64,000 bases of DNA from assembly GCF_905475465.1 (NCBI RefSeq), contig NC_062242.1, forward strand, positions 12,675,501 to 12,739,500, read 5' to 3'. The notes below the pieces were generated by a model. It was not told the DNA's origin and ran no database searches. It saw only the letters and a list, made by a program, of their open reading frames with translations. This document shows, piece by piece, positions 1-12,584 of this stretch (position 1 is its first letter; each line of letters starts with the position of its first letter). The position numbers and the translations under genes were made by a program. The DNA comes from Pieris napi. Its lineage: Eukaryota > Arthropoda > Insecta > Lepidoptera > Pieridae.

Positions 1-1195
1 CATAAAGCTTTTTGCTCATAGTAATAAGTGCTTAAGAGAATCCAAGTTATCCATTACCACATCCTCTTTGAAAGAACCATGAAAACTAAATTAATTCTGC
101 AAAGTCTGGAAAGTGCACGTTTGTCTCAGCAAGAATTCAATAAACACTGAGACAGTGTAATTGTGTATATTAATAGCGTCTGTCCGTTTGCGGAAGCTGT
201 TTGCATTCTGTAATTGAATTTAAGCCAGGATCCACTAAGTGTATTTGTAAAAACCAAGAAAACATTTTAACGTATACAATTTAATATTCATATTCATTTA
301 GCATTTTTAGTCGAAAATAATAACGAAAGATGAATATACATTTACATATATGTGTTACTGCGTATAACTGACACAATATAAAAGTAGCCCTTATTCAATT
401 CAATTTTGTTATTGTTCAATTATATTTGTTAAGATAAACTGTACTTAAATGATGTTTTATCATTTTCCCAAGTTTCTGGTAGCCGATACTCTTTTTCTGT
501 TTAACTCTCTACAGAGTAAAAAGTTTTTATATAACTGGTGTAATAAGTGAAAAATACTCAGTTGTATGCACGGTCGGACACAAGAGAACCGGACGGCGAA
601 TGTAAAAATCCATTACGTTTTTGTCATACTTAGCACTTAGTCTTGACTTTTAATCTTGGGTTTAGACTACCGTAGCGTTCATAAACTGTTATATATATGG
701 CCCTATTTAAAATTTAACTTTCATCACATAAATAATATAATTATCTATAAAATAGAAACCTCATGAACTCGCGGCCTTTTTTCTGATAAACATTTAAAAA
801 TTTACTACCAGCCAGTTGTAACTATATTTTTTACGTATATCCGAGTAATAATACTCAAAGAAAGCCCGTTAAACTTAATGTTACGATCGCGGTTAATTTT
901 CCTTGTTTTCCTTTAATATTCTTAATTCCTTTCTTTTGGAAAACGTTCTTAATTAAGAACAAAGAGAGTTTGCATTAAAAATGAATTAGTGTTTTCTTTT
1001 CTTTAAGGTGAAGGTTGAACTCTATTTCTGGATTGTTCTTTTAAGGACAGATTAGCAAAGTCAATTAAACCTAACGAGGGAGAATTACGTTTTACCATCC
1101 TAAAAAAAATATAATATATTTAAAGGTTCTTGAAATTTCTACAAGAACAGATTACAGTTAAAAATGTTAGTTTGATATCTGATAAAGGTACTTAC
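1..1195. other. Intron of the nephrin-like gene; no exon seen
   Basis: AT-rich sequence after the donor at 1195. No ORF with Ig character, no repeat that I can name and no RNA gene was seen. Confidence 0.6.
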
Positions 1196-1375
1196 ATAGA
1201 ACGGTGATGGAGGCGTTCGCCCTGATGACCTTGTGCATCTGAGCTGGTCCAACTTGGCACTGGTATTCCGCGTCGTCTTCTAAGGTAACATTGACAATAC
1301 GCAGGTTGTAGACACCGTGTCTCCTGTCACCAAACATCGTATAGCGAGGGTATCCAGGTATCACTGAAGAGTAAC
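1196..1375 (-). CDS. sns: Nephrin-like receptor, exon encoding the C-terminal half of Ig domain 1
   Basis: This 180-bp minus-strand exon follows a TTTCCAG acceptor (AG at 1377-1376) and ends at a GTAAGTA donor (1195 down), phase 1 to phase 1. Joined to the exon at 5223-5369 it reads GFALGYSSVIPGYPRYTMFG, then DRRHGVYNLRIVNVTLEDDA, EYQCQVGPA and IRANASITVL. DDAEYQC is the F-strand Ig signature with the second disulphide Cys. PGYPRYTMFGDRRHGVYNLRI and the QVGPA..IRA segment are typical of the first Ig domain of sns/hibris/nephrin. NVT and NAS are possible N-glycosylation sites. The remaining Ig domains, fibronectin domain, transmembrane segment and tail should lie left of the window; I see no further exon in 1-1195. 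A perfect palindrome lies just upstream of its acceptor. Confidence 0.93.
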
Positions 1376-1388
1376 CTGGAAAATTGAA

Positions 1389-1430
1389 TGTAATATTTAT
1401 TTGATATTAATATATCAAATAAATATTACA
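1389..1430. repeat. Perfect palindrome, 19-bp stem with 4-base loop
   Basis: Left arm 1389-1407 (TGTAATATTTATTTGATAT) is the exact reverse complement of 1412-1430, with loop TAAT. On the minus strand it ends 12 bases before the acceptor of the Ig exon and covers the region where a branch point would lie. Confidence 0.9.
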
Positions 1431-2679
1431 ATTAAGATAATTCTTAGTAGCAAAATGTACATCGTCAATTGAATTTTTTAATGAAAGACACGCTAGATGA
1501 ACTAATGGTATTAACAAATTTGAAGCAAACAGTCGTAAAAACATTTGATTTTGTATATTACGCTCAAGGCGGGTAATCAATCTAATGGTACAATGGTACG
1601 GGTTCTAAATCTAATGGTACGGGTAAAACCATTGGGGAGAGCTTTTATACGTCAGTTACACAACAATATAATCGTTCATATGAGAAGGACACTTAAGTGT
1701 CAAAAAGCTACTAAACGTTTCTTACATTTGAGCTAACACAGGAACTTTGCGAGATTAGTTCAAAAGTTAAATAAAATCCATCATTTCGGCAAAGTTTTGA
1801 CTTAAATCTACGTCCATAGCAGTGAATTAACACGACTCCATCACAAGTTCAATAAAAAAGAGTTAAAAACTTTTAGTTGGAAACTATTTGAACTTTTCAC
1901 TTGGAGCATAAATTAAGTTTTTTTAAACCGGAGTCGGCGACTCGACCCACTGGCTCGCAATCCGGGAACTTTAAGTGTAAACGCAGCCCGAATTCCATGA
2001 TTTTGCAACTTAAATTTATTATTTAGTTGTGCCAAATACAGTGTTTGAATACAAAATCAAAATTTTATAACAATTTTAGTAAAAAATATATTTTTAAATT
2101 CTAGAATTTTAACTAGGTTGTGACGTTTTAATGATATCCCGATACAGCCTACCGGGTCACGGGTGACTCATCCGTAAATATTTGCAGAAAAAAGGGTTAC
2201 TTTCAATGAAAAATGTATTTACTGGTTGAGAAATAGAAACTTAAATATAATGTACACGCCTCGGCAATGCGTATTACATCCTTAGAGTTCTTCATTACCG
2301 AAGGTTGGATAACTTCGACCATTTCCTAAGTCTACAGTGTGTCTAGGAAGTCAGTCGATCGGGGTCTCGTGCGCAGTTTACTTTGAATAAGTATTACAAA
2401 TGTTAAAGACAAATTTAATCCTAAGTTAGTCCCTAATAACTATTGCGTAATAATAGAGCAAGGAATACTTTTTTATTTAATTATATTGGCTTGTTAAAGG
2501 GCATGTGGCATGTGTCCTGTAACGAACAAGGCTCCTGCTGTTAGATCATTACAAACCAGTGGTTTTCAAATGTAATTTTGATTAATATTGTGTATGTACT
2601 ATGTGCAATAAATAAAAAAACGTGTTTGTACTTATTTACAATAGAAAAACTAAAATGTTGATTTTAGCTCACTTCAGGG

Positions 2680-2785
2680 TGTCGGTTTTTTGAGACGGTG
2701 TGCGCGCGCATCGTAAAAATTCACTCTCATCATTTTCCCTAACGCGCCAAAAGAAGTATAACTTGAAAAATGTTTTATAAAGGAG
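2680..2785 (+). repeat. Interspersed repeat with a GCGCGCATCG core, copy 1
   Basis: Contains GCGCGCATCG, then a block around ACTCTCATCA, CTAACGCGCC and GTATAACTT. The same series of blocks recurs in the same order at 36586-36690. The family is not identified. Confidence 0.7.
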
Positions 2786-5222
2786 CTTTTTATAGTTTAG
2801 CTATTGCAGGATATCTTCCGTATTACTTCAATTAGGTATATATATAATAACTAGTGGAAGCAAAAGGGGATTTTTATTTTCTACAATAAAAAAAATATTA
2901 TTCAAAAATTTAATCACTGTGATGGAGACATCTGAGTTCCCTAATTATAACGGTTCAATTAGACTGATGATTTTTTAACTAATGGATAAATTATTTTTTT
3001 TATTTTTATTTTAAGTATTTATTATATTTTTTTCTAAAACACTTTACAACTATGTATTTCAATTGAATATCTTATGCAATAGAATCGCAATTATACGGTT
3101 GGTTTCTGAGCAATTATTTAAAAAAAAAACTTCATTACCGTTTTACACCGTTAATATAATATTAATTGAAAGTTTCTTATGATTGTTTAAATATGGACTC
3201 CAAAGAAATAACTTTTATGAATGAACTTACTCCGACTATGCGACCCAGAATGTGCCTTAACCTTATGAATTACAAAAAAATATTATCATCAAGACTTAAT
3301 TTTAGTTTTATCACAACTACGCCACCAGCTTTAAAAATATGTAGTCTTATCGCGTAGCATAGACTTTCCAAAATAAGCTATCGTAAAAGAACAGTTGACT
3401 TACTCGACGAAGAGATAGAGACGTGTAATAACTTTAATTCAGTAAATAATAATTCAGTAGTAAATGTAGTAAATTCATATTTTTTTATTAACTGTGTAAA
3501 TCTATGAAAATGTTCTTCTTAGAACAGATATCGTTCCAGTCTTAACACCCTTATAAAACCCGGAAAAAAATTGAAAACCAATCCACTAATTGGTGCTGAA
3601 AGGAAATGAGGCTCCTCAATTTAATCGGATTATACTCAATTACCTTGATTAAAAGCTCTGCTAACGATTTGAGATTAAGAATTATATAATAAATTAAGTA
3701 CTAAAGAAATTCGTGAAGTAATCTTCGACATCTGTTTGCTTTTTGTGCCTTTTTTAGTAATTAAATTAGTGTTACAAACTTAAAAAGATATCTTGATCTA
3801 ACATGATCTTGTAGGTAAGTAGTAGTTAATAAAATACGTTTTAATCCGATAATCTTGACTTCTATATAAATCCTGATAAAGAGGAGCAGCAATTAATTTT
3901 GTATTTACGTGATAAGAAAGATTTGTAGATATGGCAATGAAGAAAAATTAAGGAATATCGATAACGCAGGGTCAATAGCCTGTAACGATATTATGTCTGT
4001 ATTGATCGGGTATGTCAATACTCAATAGTCGAGATATTCGCTACATTCAAATCAATTCGCTTTGAGTAGAGCAGGTCACCTGTGACGTTTATATAAACGT
4101 CTAATTGGTGGGTGGTTCAAGTAATTGACTGAATCTGAACATCTCAATTGCGTATCATCACCAACATACGCAATACGCATGTCATAGCCATAAAAGATTA
4201 ATGAATGTGAGATTCTAAAGAAAGCCAGATTATACAAAAATATTAAACCTAAAATTTAATTATTAAATCTGTACATGTAAACTACTTGAGCTTCAGTCGT
4301 GTCTACAGTTCAAAAAATATATCCATGAGTAGGTACGTCAGCTATCTAAAGAAACAGACACGCTAAATTGTTATCTTCATATCTTTATTGAAATCTATCA
4401 AGAACTGACCATTATCCTTTGAAATGAAACAATAGATAGTGTATCACACTAGACTTCGCTTTGAGACACGTTTTCAATGCGGGCGAAAGATATGCGTTAG
4501 TTGGAGCTTATCGTTACTTAGTAACATGTACCATACAATAGTCTCAATCTCTGTGCAATAGTTCTCTGGTTTATTTTTTCCAAATGAACTATGTGAATTC
4601 CAGATGTTAAGATAACTAAAGAAATTATTCTCGTCAGCTGTTTCGGGTAAAACTTGTATTTTTGTAAAAACTGCGAGTGTCAGCTAAAAACCCATTTGAT
4701 CTATTACATAACATAATACATAAAGATAACATTATGTGATGGTTGGCAAGCCGCCATCTTGGACCCAAGAGGCTGTATTAACAATGGATCTCTGGCAACG
4801 CGTTGGAAATACACTGATTTTAAACAATAAAAATACAATTTGTGACTCTAGTTTATTGCTGTATGGATTGTTATCGCCAAATATCTAATGAATTGTATTT
4901 TTTATAAGTTTTTTATTAATGTCGTCGATTATTAGGTATTTCTGTAACCCTTTTCACAAAATTTTCATAAACAATGTATGACATCCAATATATATAATAT
5001 TGACAATATTAACTGACTGACAATGCTAGTGTCAGATTTAAATTCTTATTATTTAAACGATTAATGTAGACATAAAATATAATTATGAATGATAATTAAC
5101 TAAGGAAGCGAGAAAGCTGTACCTTTCCAATCAAAATAAACACGTATTAAAACAAACGCGTGTCTTACAAGTTATATATAGGCGTTAGACATATAATAAA
5201 CAATATAAATGGAGATACTCAC

Positions 5223-5369
5223 CAAGTGCAAATCCATCCTTGGCCCACTGCACTTGGCCAGCAAGGTTTGCCACTGCACACTCTAGAACTGCTTCAGCGC
5301 CTTCGAGAACGCGCAGACTTCGTGGGGACACGCGGAAATACTGTTGTTGGAAGCATTCCACTGACAGCA
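5223..5369 (-). CDS. sns: Nephrin-like receptor, exon encoding the N-terminal half of Ig domain 1
   Basis: This 147-bp minus-strand exon is bounded by TTTTTCAG (AG at 5371-5370) and the donor GTGAGTA (5222 down), with phase 1 on both sides. It encodes the end of the signal peptide, then QQQYFRVSPRSLRVLEGAEA, VLECAVANLAG and VQWAKDGFALG. The Cys in LEC and the Trp in VQWAKDG are the conserved B- and C-strand residues of an immunoglobulin fold. The LEGAEA..C..AG.VQW.KDGFALG pattern is the one I know from insect sticks-and-stones/hibris and vertebrate nephrin. In flies these receptors bind Kirre/Roughest during myoblast fusion and build the nephrocyte slit diaphragm. I cannot separate sns from its paralogue hibris on this much sequence. 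Confidence 0.9.
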
Positions 5370-6902
5370 CTGAAAAATAAGTAATAATTGTTGTATCACA
5401 TATTCATTATTTATAATACACATTGTTTTAACAACCCTTGGACACAACGAGGTTCCTGATCGTTGTGAACCGATTTGATAGGAGTTTAAAATGTTTGGCA
5501 CTGTTTTTTTTATAGTGGACATATTACAGGGTCCATCAGGGTGTATGTTAAATATTATATTACTTTATTGCCATAATATTATTGTAGTTCAGCACAGAAC
5601 ACTACAGACCTACACAGTTCTTAATCGCTATCAAATTTTATTATAAGATTTAAATTCTTATTATAATAAAAACTTCACTTTATTACAATATTACTTTCAA
5701 ATATTTATTCAACTAAGTTCTGTATTCTTTAAAAACTAAATCGGCCTTCGATTGGCGCATTGTTGGTATAATCTTCTTGGCCAACTATCAAGGTTTTCCG
5801 ATCGCTGATACAGCTTTTCTCTTAAAACATATTTTCCACGCCAACCTAACAAGACCAAGAGGTTAGTTGTTATTTCGAAGGGCCATCACAAGGCTTTATT
5901 GTACTAAGTTAATAATATAAGAACTTAATGTAAAATTATAACAAATATGAGATCTCAATATTTATATATAAAATAAAATATTTAAGCAAATGAAAACCGA
6001 CCACCATGGCAAATAAAAACGAAATACTTCATTTGTTTTCAAACACTGTTTTAACTACGCATCTGTCACTATTCATCGACACTTAAATACAATATGGCAC
6101 AAGTAGGTACTTATGTTTTAATATAATAAACTTATTGTAGTTTTAGTTTTTGACAAAATACCTTAGAGGTTAACCACACACTTTGAACTAAAAATTATAA
6201 AGTGCGATAAAAACACTGTTAAAGGACTGTGGGATTTCTATTTAGGACACAAAATCATTAACATATCACAAAATCCTGAGGTATAAGGTATAAAAACTTA
6301 GAACAAAAGAAACAAGCACCTCAAGCATCACCTTTGAATTATTTCCTTTTTCTAAATTACCGGGCTTTGAATAAAAACACGAGACACATACAACCTGTTC
6401 CTTGGTCAATCTAGGTTTTTCATCCCATTACAATCTTACGTAACTGTATTGCTATGTTGCTCCCGTCTTTGACTTTTTGTAACAGGAGAATGCTAGGAGT
6501 AATTGCAATTAAAGAAACGTTTTATTTTATAAGGAATTAAAGTCATATACATATTTAGAAGACTATATATTTCAACATATGGATATTTCAACTATTTGAT
6601 ACTGAACTCTTGCAACGACATCGAATCTATAGTAGTTTAGTAGATTGATTATTCTAGTTTGGTAATTTTTCAGTGTTTTTTGTAATGTTACTATTGTGAA
6701 TTTACCCTTAATATTTCTTTTTTTAGGGTTTTTCATTATTAGGGTGGCCTGGGAGAGATCACTAAAAATGTATGTTATGTTATTTGTTTTTCTTTAAATG
6801 TAGCGAAGTTTAAATAAAAATATAGTACATACAGACCTAAACTTCTTAATGTATACACTTCTTATCTATATATACATTGTAAATAATAAATTGTTATTTT
6901 AG

Positions 6903-7010
6903 ACAACAGTGGTAGCGTAGTAATTAAACTCGCAAATCTCAACCCTGAGAACGTGCGTTCGAAGCATGTGAACAAAAATTTATTTTCTATGTGTTTCAAT
7001 AATCATCGTA
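6903..7010 (+). repeat. tRNA-like SINE head
   Basis: GTGGTAGCGTAGTAATTAA resembles a pol III box A and GTGCGTTCGAAGC, about 40 bases on, resembles box B. It is followed by TTTCTATGTG as in other SINE bodies here. It resembles the head at 56109 and is too divergent to be a working tRNA. Confidence 0.5.
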
Positions 7011-7879
7011 GACCTTTAAGAGTTCGGGAATACTATACTTCGGATGTATATTAATAATTTTAGTATCCGAATCACGCAATTCGTCCATCAAAGCTGAACC
7101 TTGAAAAGTGCTGAGCAAAAAACGTTGCTTCTCAGCCTCCCTCGGCTAATATGATAGCTGAGTGGAGACAAGTGTACTTATAAGGCGCGACAGACTCTAC
7201 AGAGGTGAACGCTCCTTGCGCGGTGGGGTAAGGCAACGGCTTTCCAAATTCAATTTAAATCGTAAAATTGGATTCTAAATTCAAAAAACTCCAACAATTC
7301 AAAGTGCCAGACAATGTCCTGACGTAGACCTCTCTAAGCTAGACTAAAAATCTTCAATGCAATAGAGCAACTTGCAAATAGAAGCAATCGTTTTTGGTCT
7401 ATCGACAGATTTTTTTAGTACGAAACATATTGAGTTCTTTAATAGTGTTAGGGTAAAACCACCTATGGTGCTCCACAGTGTTAGACACGGTATTGTATTC
7501 CGCTGTCGCCCATAACACAGAGCACAATAAGGCTAGTTTACAGTGGCAACCTTAAGCGGCGCACACACTCAACTCAAATTAACCGTGCGTTTGTTATTTC
7601 AATTGTCACTCAGACATACTTTTGTGTTGCGTCGTGATCTACGTTGCTTTTGTAAAATAATTATTGCTCGCGTGTTTTTTGTACTTTACACGCAAATTTG
7701 CGGTTTTACTACTATTGTGTTGAAATTTATATTTTTACCCAAATTAAAACGTAACGAACTTTTTTACGCGTGTTTGATGTCCAGTAATCCTGTTATGACT
7801 TATGTCTCATTTGCCAGACTCCTTTCTACATATATTTTATTAATAAAACGTAAGAAAATAAAGTTCGAGTTCTTCCTCC

Positions 7880-8085
7880 CATCTTTTGCGTTGTCGACGA
7901 ACTCAACTAACAGCAGGCTACAATTGGAGAAGAGTCACAAAGGATAGAGAACAGTGGAAAGGGTTAGAGGAGGCCTTTGCCAAGAGGCACACCGAACTCC
8001 GATATAATATACTGAAGTAAAAATATATTAAAACTCACAGACCACAGAGTTTCGGAAGATAATCTTATTATTATTATTATAAAAA
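7880..8085 (+). mobile_element. RTE-type LINE 3' end, ORF tail and (TTA)n
   Basis: The plus strand at about 7920-8020 reads NWRRVTKDREQWKGLEEAFA followed by KRHTELRYNILK and a stop, the C-terminal pattern of RTE-type ORF2 (compare ESWKRMEEAFTQQ at the end of the intact ORF2 at 39107-41929). A short 3' UTR follows, ending in (TTA)n at 8063-8079. Heavily 5'-truncated. Confidence 0.7.
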
Positions 8086-8865
8086 AAGAAAGAAAAAACT
8101 TTATTATACACTTAAAGGATATTTTTTTAAATAAAGTGCACTGTATCGGGGGTAGGTAGGTACACTAGGATTCCCTGTGTCGTGGGTAGCCAGTCTCTTC
8201 CTTTTGATGTGTTAACTGTACTTGACTTGACTTAATATATTCTGTATCAGCATAGGACAGGTTGAAAAGATGTTGTTTAAGATTTTTAGTGAATTTTGAA
8301 ACGTTAGTAAAAATTTTGTTTGTAGTTAAAGATGAAATGGCCTCGGTAGGAAAAAAGGCGTTGGGCGAAAAAAAATCGTTTTTGGGTTGCTTATACGAAG
8401 GTTTGCGTTGCGTATGATGTGGTGTAGTCAGTGTTTATTTCAAAAACAATTTGCACGTAGATGACATCTTTGTCTGATATCGAAACATCGAGCCTTAAGC
8501 CAACCAAGGCGTTTTTAATATAAGACTTTTTATCAAAGCTATAAATAAAATATAAGAATCTATATAAAACTTTACGATCACAATTCCACAACAGAACGTG
8601 TTAAGAAATCTTAGTTAACGACTAAGAAATAACTATAAACCAGACCTTGTAAACCAGATTTAATAACTACGTGATTGAGTTATCCTCGAAGGACAATTAT
8701 CAAGCTTTACACAAATAATTATATATATTTGATATATTATTTTGCTGTTAGCTTAGGAACACAATTATGTATAACTAAGGAAGGGAATTCAGCGAAATTA
8801 ATTGTGTTAATTCGCAATGCGCGGTGGCGATGAGAACTTGTAGAAACTGATCGTCGTTGGTAACA

Positions 8866-9030
8866 CAGAACGCAAAAAGATAACGGGCCGTTCACCATCC
8901 AGATGGACCGAACAAGTGTAAGACTCATTGTCCTCAACTATACACTGTTACAAGAGGAGCGCTGGACGGAAACCGGTGGAAACAGATTGTCCGCTCCAGA
9001 TGTTTCCTTGGTGACGCTTTTACTTGAGCT
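8866..9030 (+). mobile_element. RTE-type LINE ORF tail, frameshifted
   Basis: One frame gives KKITGRSPSRWTEQV, the GRP..RW.D/E segment of RTE C-termini. After a stop, another frame gives VTRGALDGNRWKQIVRS, the next conserved block (DRxxWxxIV). The shift and stop show a dead fragment. Confidence 0.55.
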
Positions 9031-9078
9031 ACCGACTGAAGAGAGAGAATTGTTGTTTTTTTTTTAATATGCTGAATT

Positions 9079-9120
9079 ATCTTTTAACAACATATCTTTT
9101 TAAATATATTGTTAAAAGAT
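9079..9120. repeat. Inverted repeat, 17-bp arms
   Basis: 9079-9095 (ATCTTTTAACAACATAT) pairs with 9104-9120 with one mismatch around an 8-base loop. Possibly a palindromic MITE remnant. Confidence 0.75.
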
Positions 9121-11663
9121 GTATCGGCATATTCGAAAGAGTTTAGTTGAGCTGTAGATTTGATCAACATGAAAAGGGGTGTATTTTACATCGTAAAATT
9201 CTCAATTTTGACATATATATATAATATATATATACATACATCTCAATCGTATTTAACTGACCAGTAAACTGAACTTAAACCAAAAACAGAATAATCTAAA
9301 TCTAATAAAAGAATAATCAGAAGCTATAAATTAAGCTTTAACTAAACATTAAATTCGTAGCTGGGTGGCACTTTAACGAATGTATGCCTCGCGGTTTTAC
9401 CCGTGTTAATTCTAACTACCCAACTCAAAAAAATATTTAAACTCATAGTTAATATAAGTAACATTAATACACACATATGTATATATAGTAAAACAGTTGT
9501 TTCTTATACGATCATATCAATGACGAGTATAGACACGGTAAACAATATCATTAATAGGACTAGTCGATAAAAATTCGGCAAAGTTATGATTTCGCTGACG
9601 TGGGAGATTTATGAGCAAAATATAGGGGAACTTTCTTGGAATCGAGTGCGCGTTTCCATTCGACAGGAAGTAGATGACAGTATTTTAATTTAAACCAAAA
9701 TGTCTCTGTATAAAATATTGGAATCCAGCGGATGTATAGCGAAGATTTTTCATATTTTATAGAGGACAAGTATACCTATATTTACAACTTTAAGGATTTT
9801 ATAATTGTAGGGCAAATCAACCAACAACTTATTTAAAACAAACAAAGTAAATAAAACTTATTTAACGCACGAATAATTTAAATGTTTGGTTTATAGACTC
9901 ATAAACCAAAGCCAATATAACAATACTGCGTTCTTGTTTTGTGTATTACGGATTCTCGGACAGAGTGTCAAAACATTATAAAACACTAAGAACACCTTAT
10001 TTTTGCTATTCCATACTAGTTGTAGAAAATAATTCAACTTAATATTACTTATTATTAGCTATAATTATTGTATAGGCGATATTCATATTAAGTCGCACTC
10101 TCTATTGTGAACTTTTCTGGAAGAAAAATACATTAAACTAAATCAATTAAAATGTTCTTAGAATGGTCTTAAAAATAATCCAATGGGGAACTATTTATAA
10201 AAAAATAAGTTACTTGCACCGTATTATATTATATTGCACTAAAGTATTCGTCCGTCTCTTTTCATCGCAGCATAAACTCAATTTGAGAGAAAGAGACAAT
10301 GGTACATTGAATCAAAGAAAGCTAAAATAACAAACATGACATATTATGACACAGGGTTCATATAAACGTTGCATTGAAATTGATAAACTAAAATATAAGT
10401 TTCATACGTGTATTGCACATATGACGCTTCCTAACAATCATAAAACGGCAATATAAAAACCGTAACATATTGGAAACAAAATCTCGGGTCAAATATTCAG
10501 TATTTAGTCGCGTTTGCAAATAAGTCAATTACTTTGACATTTTGATTGCGGAACAGCGAAGCGTGTGTCGGCCGCATCGCGAGTTCCGTGCACAAAGTTT
10601 TGTAACTCAACTTTAATGCAAAAATATTTATATTTTTTTAGTTATGAAGATATCTTTTTATAGCTTTGGTTAAATCATATCATAGGCTGGCATAAATATC
10701 CCATAAACAGAAAATAAACATTTGTCTCGTCATATGAGAAAGTACATCTGCGCATATATGTACACATAACACTAGAAAAATTTTTGCTGAAAAATGTAAT
10801 ACATAGTTCATTACATGTATTATCACAAATTTTAATAGGTAAATAAAAAAAAACATTGATTTGAAAAATTATCACAAATTGATAAAACTCAAACAAATTG
10901 TTTTCTAATGTATTTTTAAACATAAATTATCTCTAAAGAACCCCAAAACAATTCTAAAAGAAAAAAGTTCAAACTTTTGGGACGAAAATTTTGTCACTTC
11001 ACTGCTCTATCAAAATAATGGTATTTTATTGAAACATTATTACAGTAGGGACATATTTTTATTTTATCAAATCTATACGTTCGCGCATCTAACGCAGTTT
11101 GCGTTAACAATAAAATTTTCATTATTATTTTTTTTACATTCTTTAACATACATAGTTAAAGGTAAATAAAGTAAGCAGTGGTGCAATGTGACTGATTTTT
11201 TTTAAATTAGTATGATATTGCTGAGTACTGAATAGTTTACTATACTATATATATGGATAATTCGTGAAGTAAGAATAAGAATAAAAGTGGAAGAGTAGCC
11301 AACACATATAACATAAAGCCAGAAAAATATTCACATTTTAACCAAACCAAAACTAAGCAAACGCAATAACGGAAGAAAAACAACAATAATCAATTATTTT
11401 AAGAACAAAGTCAACCCCATAACAATGCTAGGCTCGAGTGGCTTTTAATTAATATTAAATAGTACCAAATGTTAACTGCAGGGGTTCAAGGAAGGGTGAC
11501 TTCAATGACTTATTATTTTTTAAGTCCTAGTTATTGTTTCAAATGTAAATATTTGTGTTAAGTACTTATTATTGAACTGTGTTTTACAATTAAATTGGTA
11601 TGAGAATTGTATGTAGAGCTAATTTTAATTTACGTTCACAAAGTTGCCCGAATCTCATTTGAA

Positions 11664-11923
11664 TAAATAAAATAAACCAGAGGCGCTACAACCTTTTTAG
11701 GTCTGGGCCTCAGATTTCTGTATCTATTTCATGATCAAAGTAGGCGATAAGCCTCCTATACCTAACACATGCCGTCGACTTTTTATGTCTAAGGCAAGCC
11801 GGTTTTCTCACGACGTTTTCCTTCACAAAAAGTATATTATGGTGCACAGCCGGAGATCGAACCTACGACCTCAGGGATGAGAGTCGCAGTGGGCTAAAGC
11901 CACTGTGCCAACACTTCTCTTTA
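11664..11923 (-). mobile_element. tRNA-derived SINE with perfect 13-bp target-site duplication
   Basis: On the minus strand the head reads a box A-like segment near TAGCCCACTG and a box B of GGTTCGATC type (GTAGGTTCGATCTCC), followed by a conserved body and the 3' end AGGTTGTAGCGCC. AATCTCATTTGAA is present at 11651-11663 and again at 11924-11936, marking the insertion exactly. This is the best-preserved member of the SINE family in the window and serves as a reference for the other copies. Confidence 0.9.
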
Positions 11924-12508
11924 AATCTCATTTGAAACAGAAAATAAATTCACTTCAAATAATTATTCTCGATTAAATCAGTAATTCAGCAAATTCGATT
12001 GGGTTATACCTAAGTTCAAGGCAGCCATGCCCTCCGGATATCCTTTCAAAAACCGGTGAAGCACTTGCAAGACATCGGTGACGATTTTGAGAAGGCAAGT
12101 TTTTGCTAACATTTTCGTTAAATAGGTTCCGTTCAAACTCGTGATTCATTATTACGTGTTTAAATTTTAATTATGCCCAAATGTAGGTACTTATAAATAG
12201 TTCACGAAATACTTAACATGTATAAGAAAATATTGACAATATTCAACATGATTTTCTCTATGTAATAACAAAAAAACCATAACTAACCTTAAAATATAAT
12301 AACTAAAATATTTTATTTAAAGGAGTCCCTTTAGGCAAGGTTCCGAAGATACTTTTTAAATAGCTTTTTACCACATTATAAGTTACTATAGAGTAGGTAT
12401 AATGTTTTTTAGTTAGTTTTTGTGAAATATAACATAATCCGGTAGTAATATAAATGTTATCAACAAACAAACAAATATATCTAAAAACGGAAAGAAAATG
12501 AAACTTAC

Positions 12509-12584
12509 CACTTAATAAAGCGACTAAAATCCTTAATTTGGCACACATCTTGATGTTCGTAAAAATCACAGCACATAATTTCAC
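12509..12584 (-). CDS. sns: Nephrin-like adhesion receptor (sns/hibris type), first coding exon: signal peptide
   Basis: This exon starts the host gene on the minus strand. The ATG at 12584 opens 25 codons plus one base, rich in hydrophobic residues: a second in-frame Met at codon 13 is followed by AKLRILVALLS, a good signal-peptide core. The exon ends at 12509 before a clean GTAAGT donor (12508 down). Its last G completes a Val codon with the TG that opens the exon at 5369, giving LLSVLSVEC across the junction, so the signal peptide is finished by the next exon. Either Met could start translation; the second gives a more typical signal-peptide length. I infer the exon from phase agreement, splice sites and hydrophobicity, not from a motif of its own. 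The protein would be a type I membrane receptor. Confidence 0.75.

Larger units (their letters stand above)
1376..5222. other. Intron of the nephrin-like gene, about 3.8 kb
   Basis: Lies between two phase-matched exons on the minus strand. It holds the palindrome at 1389-1430 and an interspersed repeat at 2680-2785. No coding signal was seen elsewhere. Confidence 0.8.
5370..12508. other. Intron of the nephrin-like gene, about 7.1 kb
   Basis: Lies between the signal-peptide exon and the first Ig exon. It contains a tRNA-like SINE head (6903), two RTE-type ORF tails (7880, 8866), a hairpin (9079) and a SINE with a perfect target-site duplication (11664). Around 5400-6900 and 9200-11650 I see only AT-rich sequence. 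Confidence 0.75.

Noticed and set aside
7543..7947. 134-codon plus-strand ORF
   Set aside because: No domain, rich in residues from AT-biased codons, and its last codons run out of frame over an RTE tail.
9205..9240. AT-dinucleotide run
   Set aside because: Ordinary simple repeat in AT-rich DNA.
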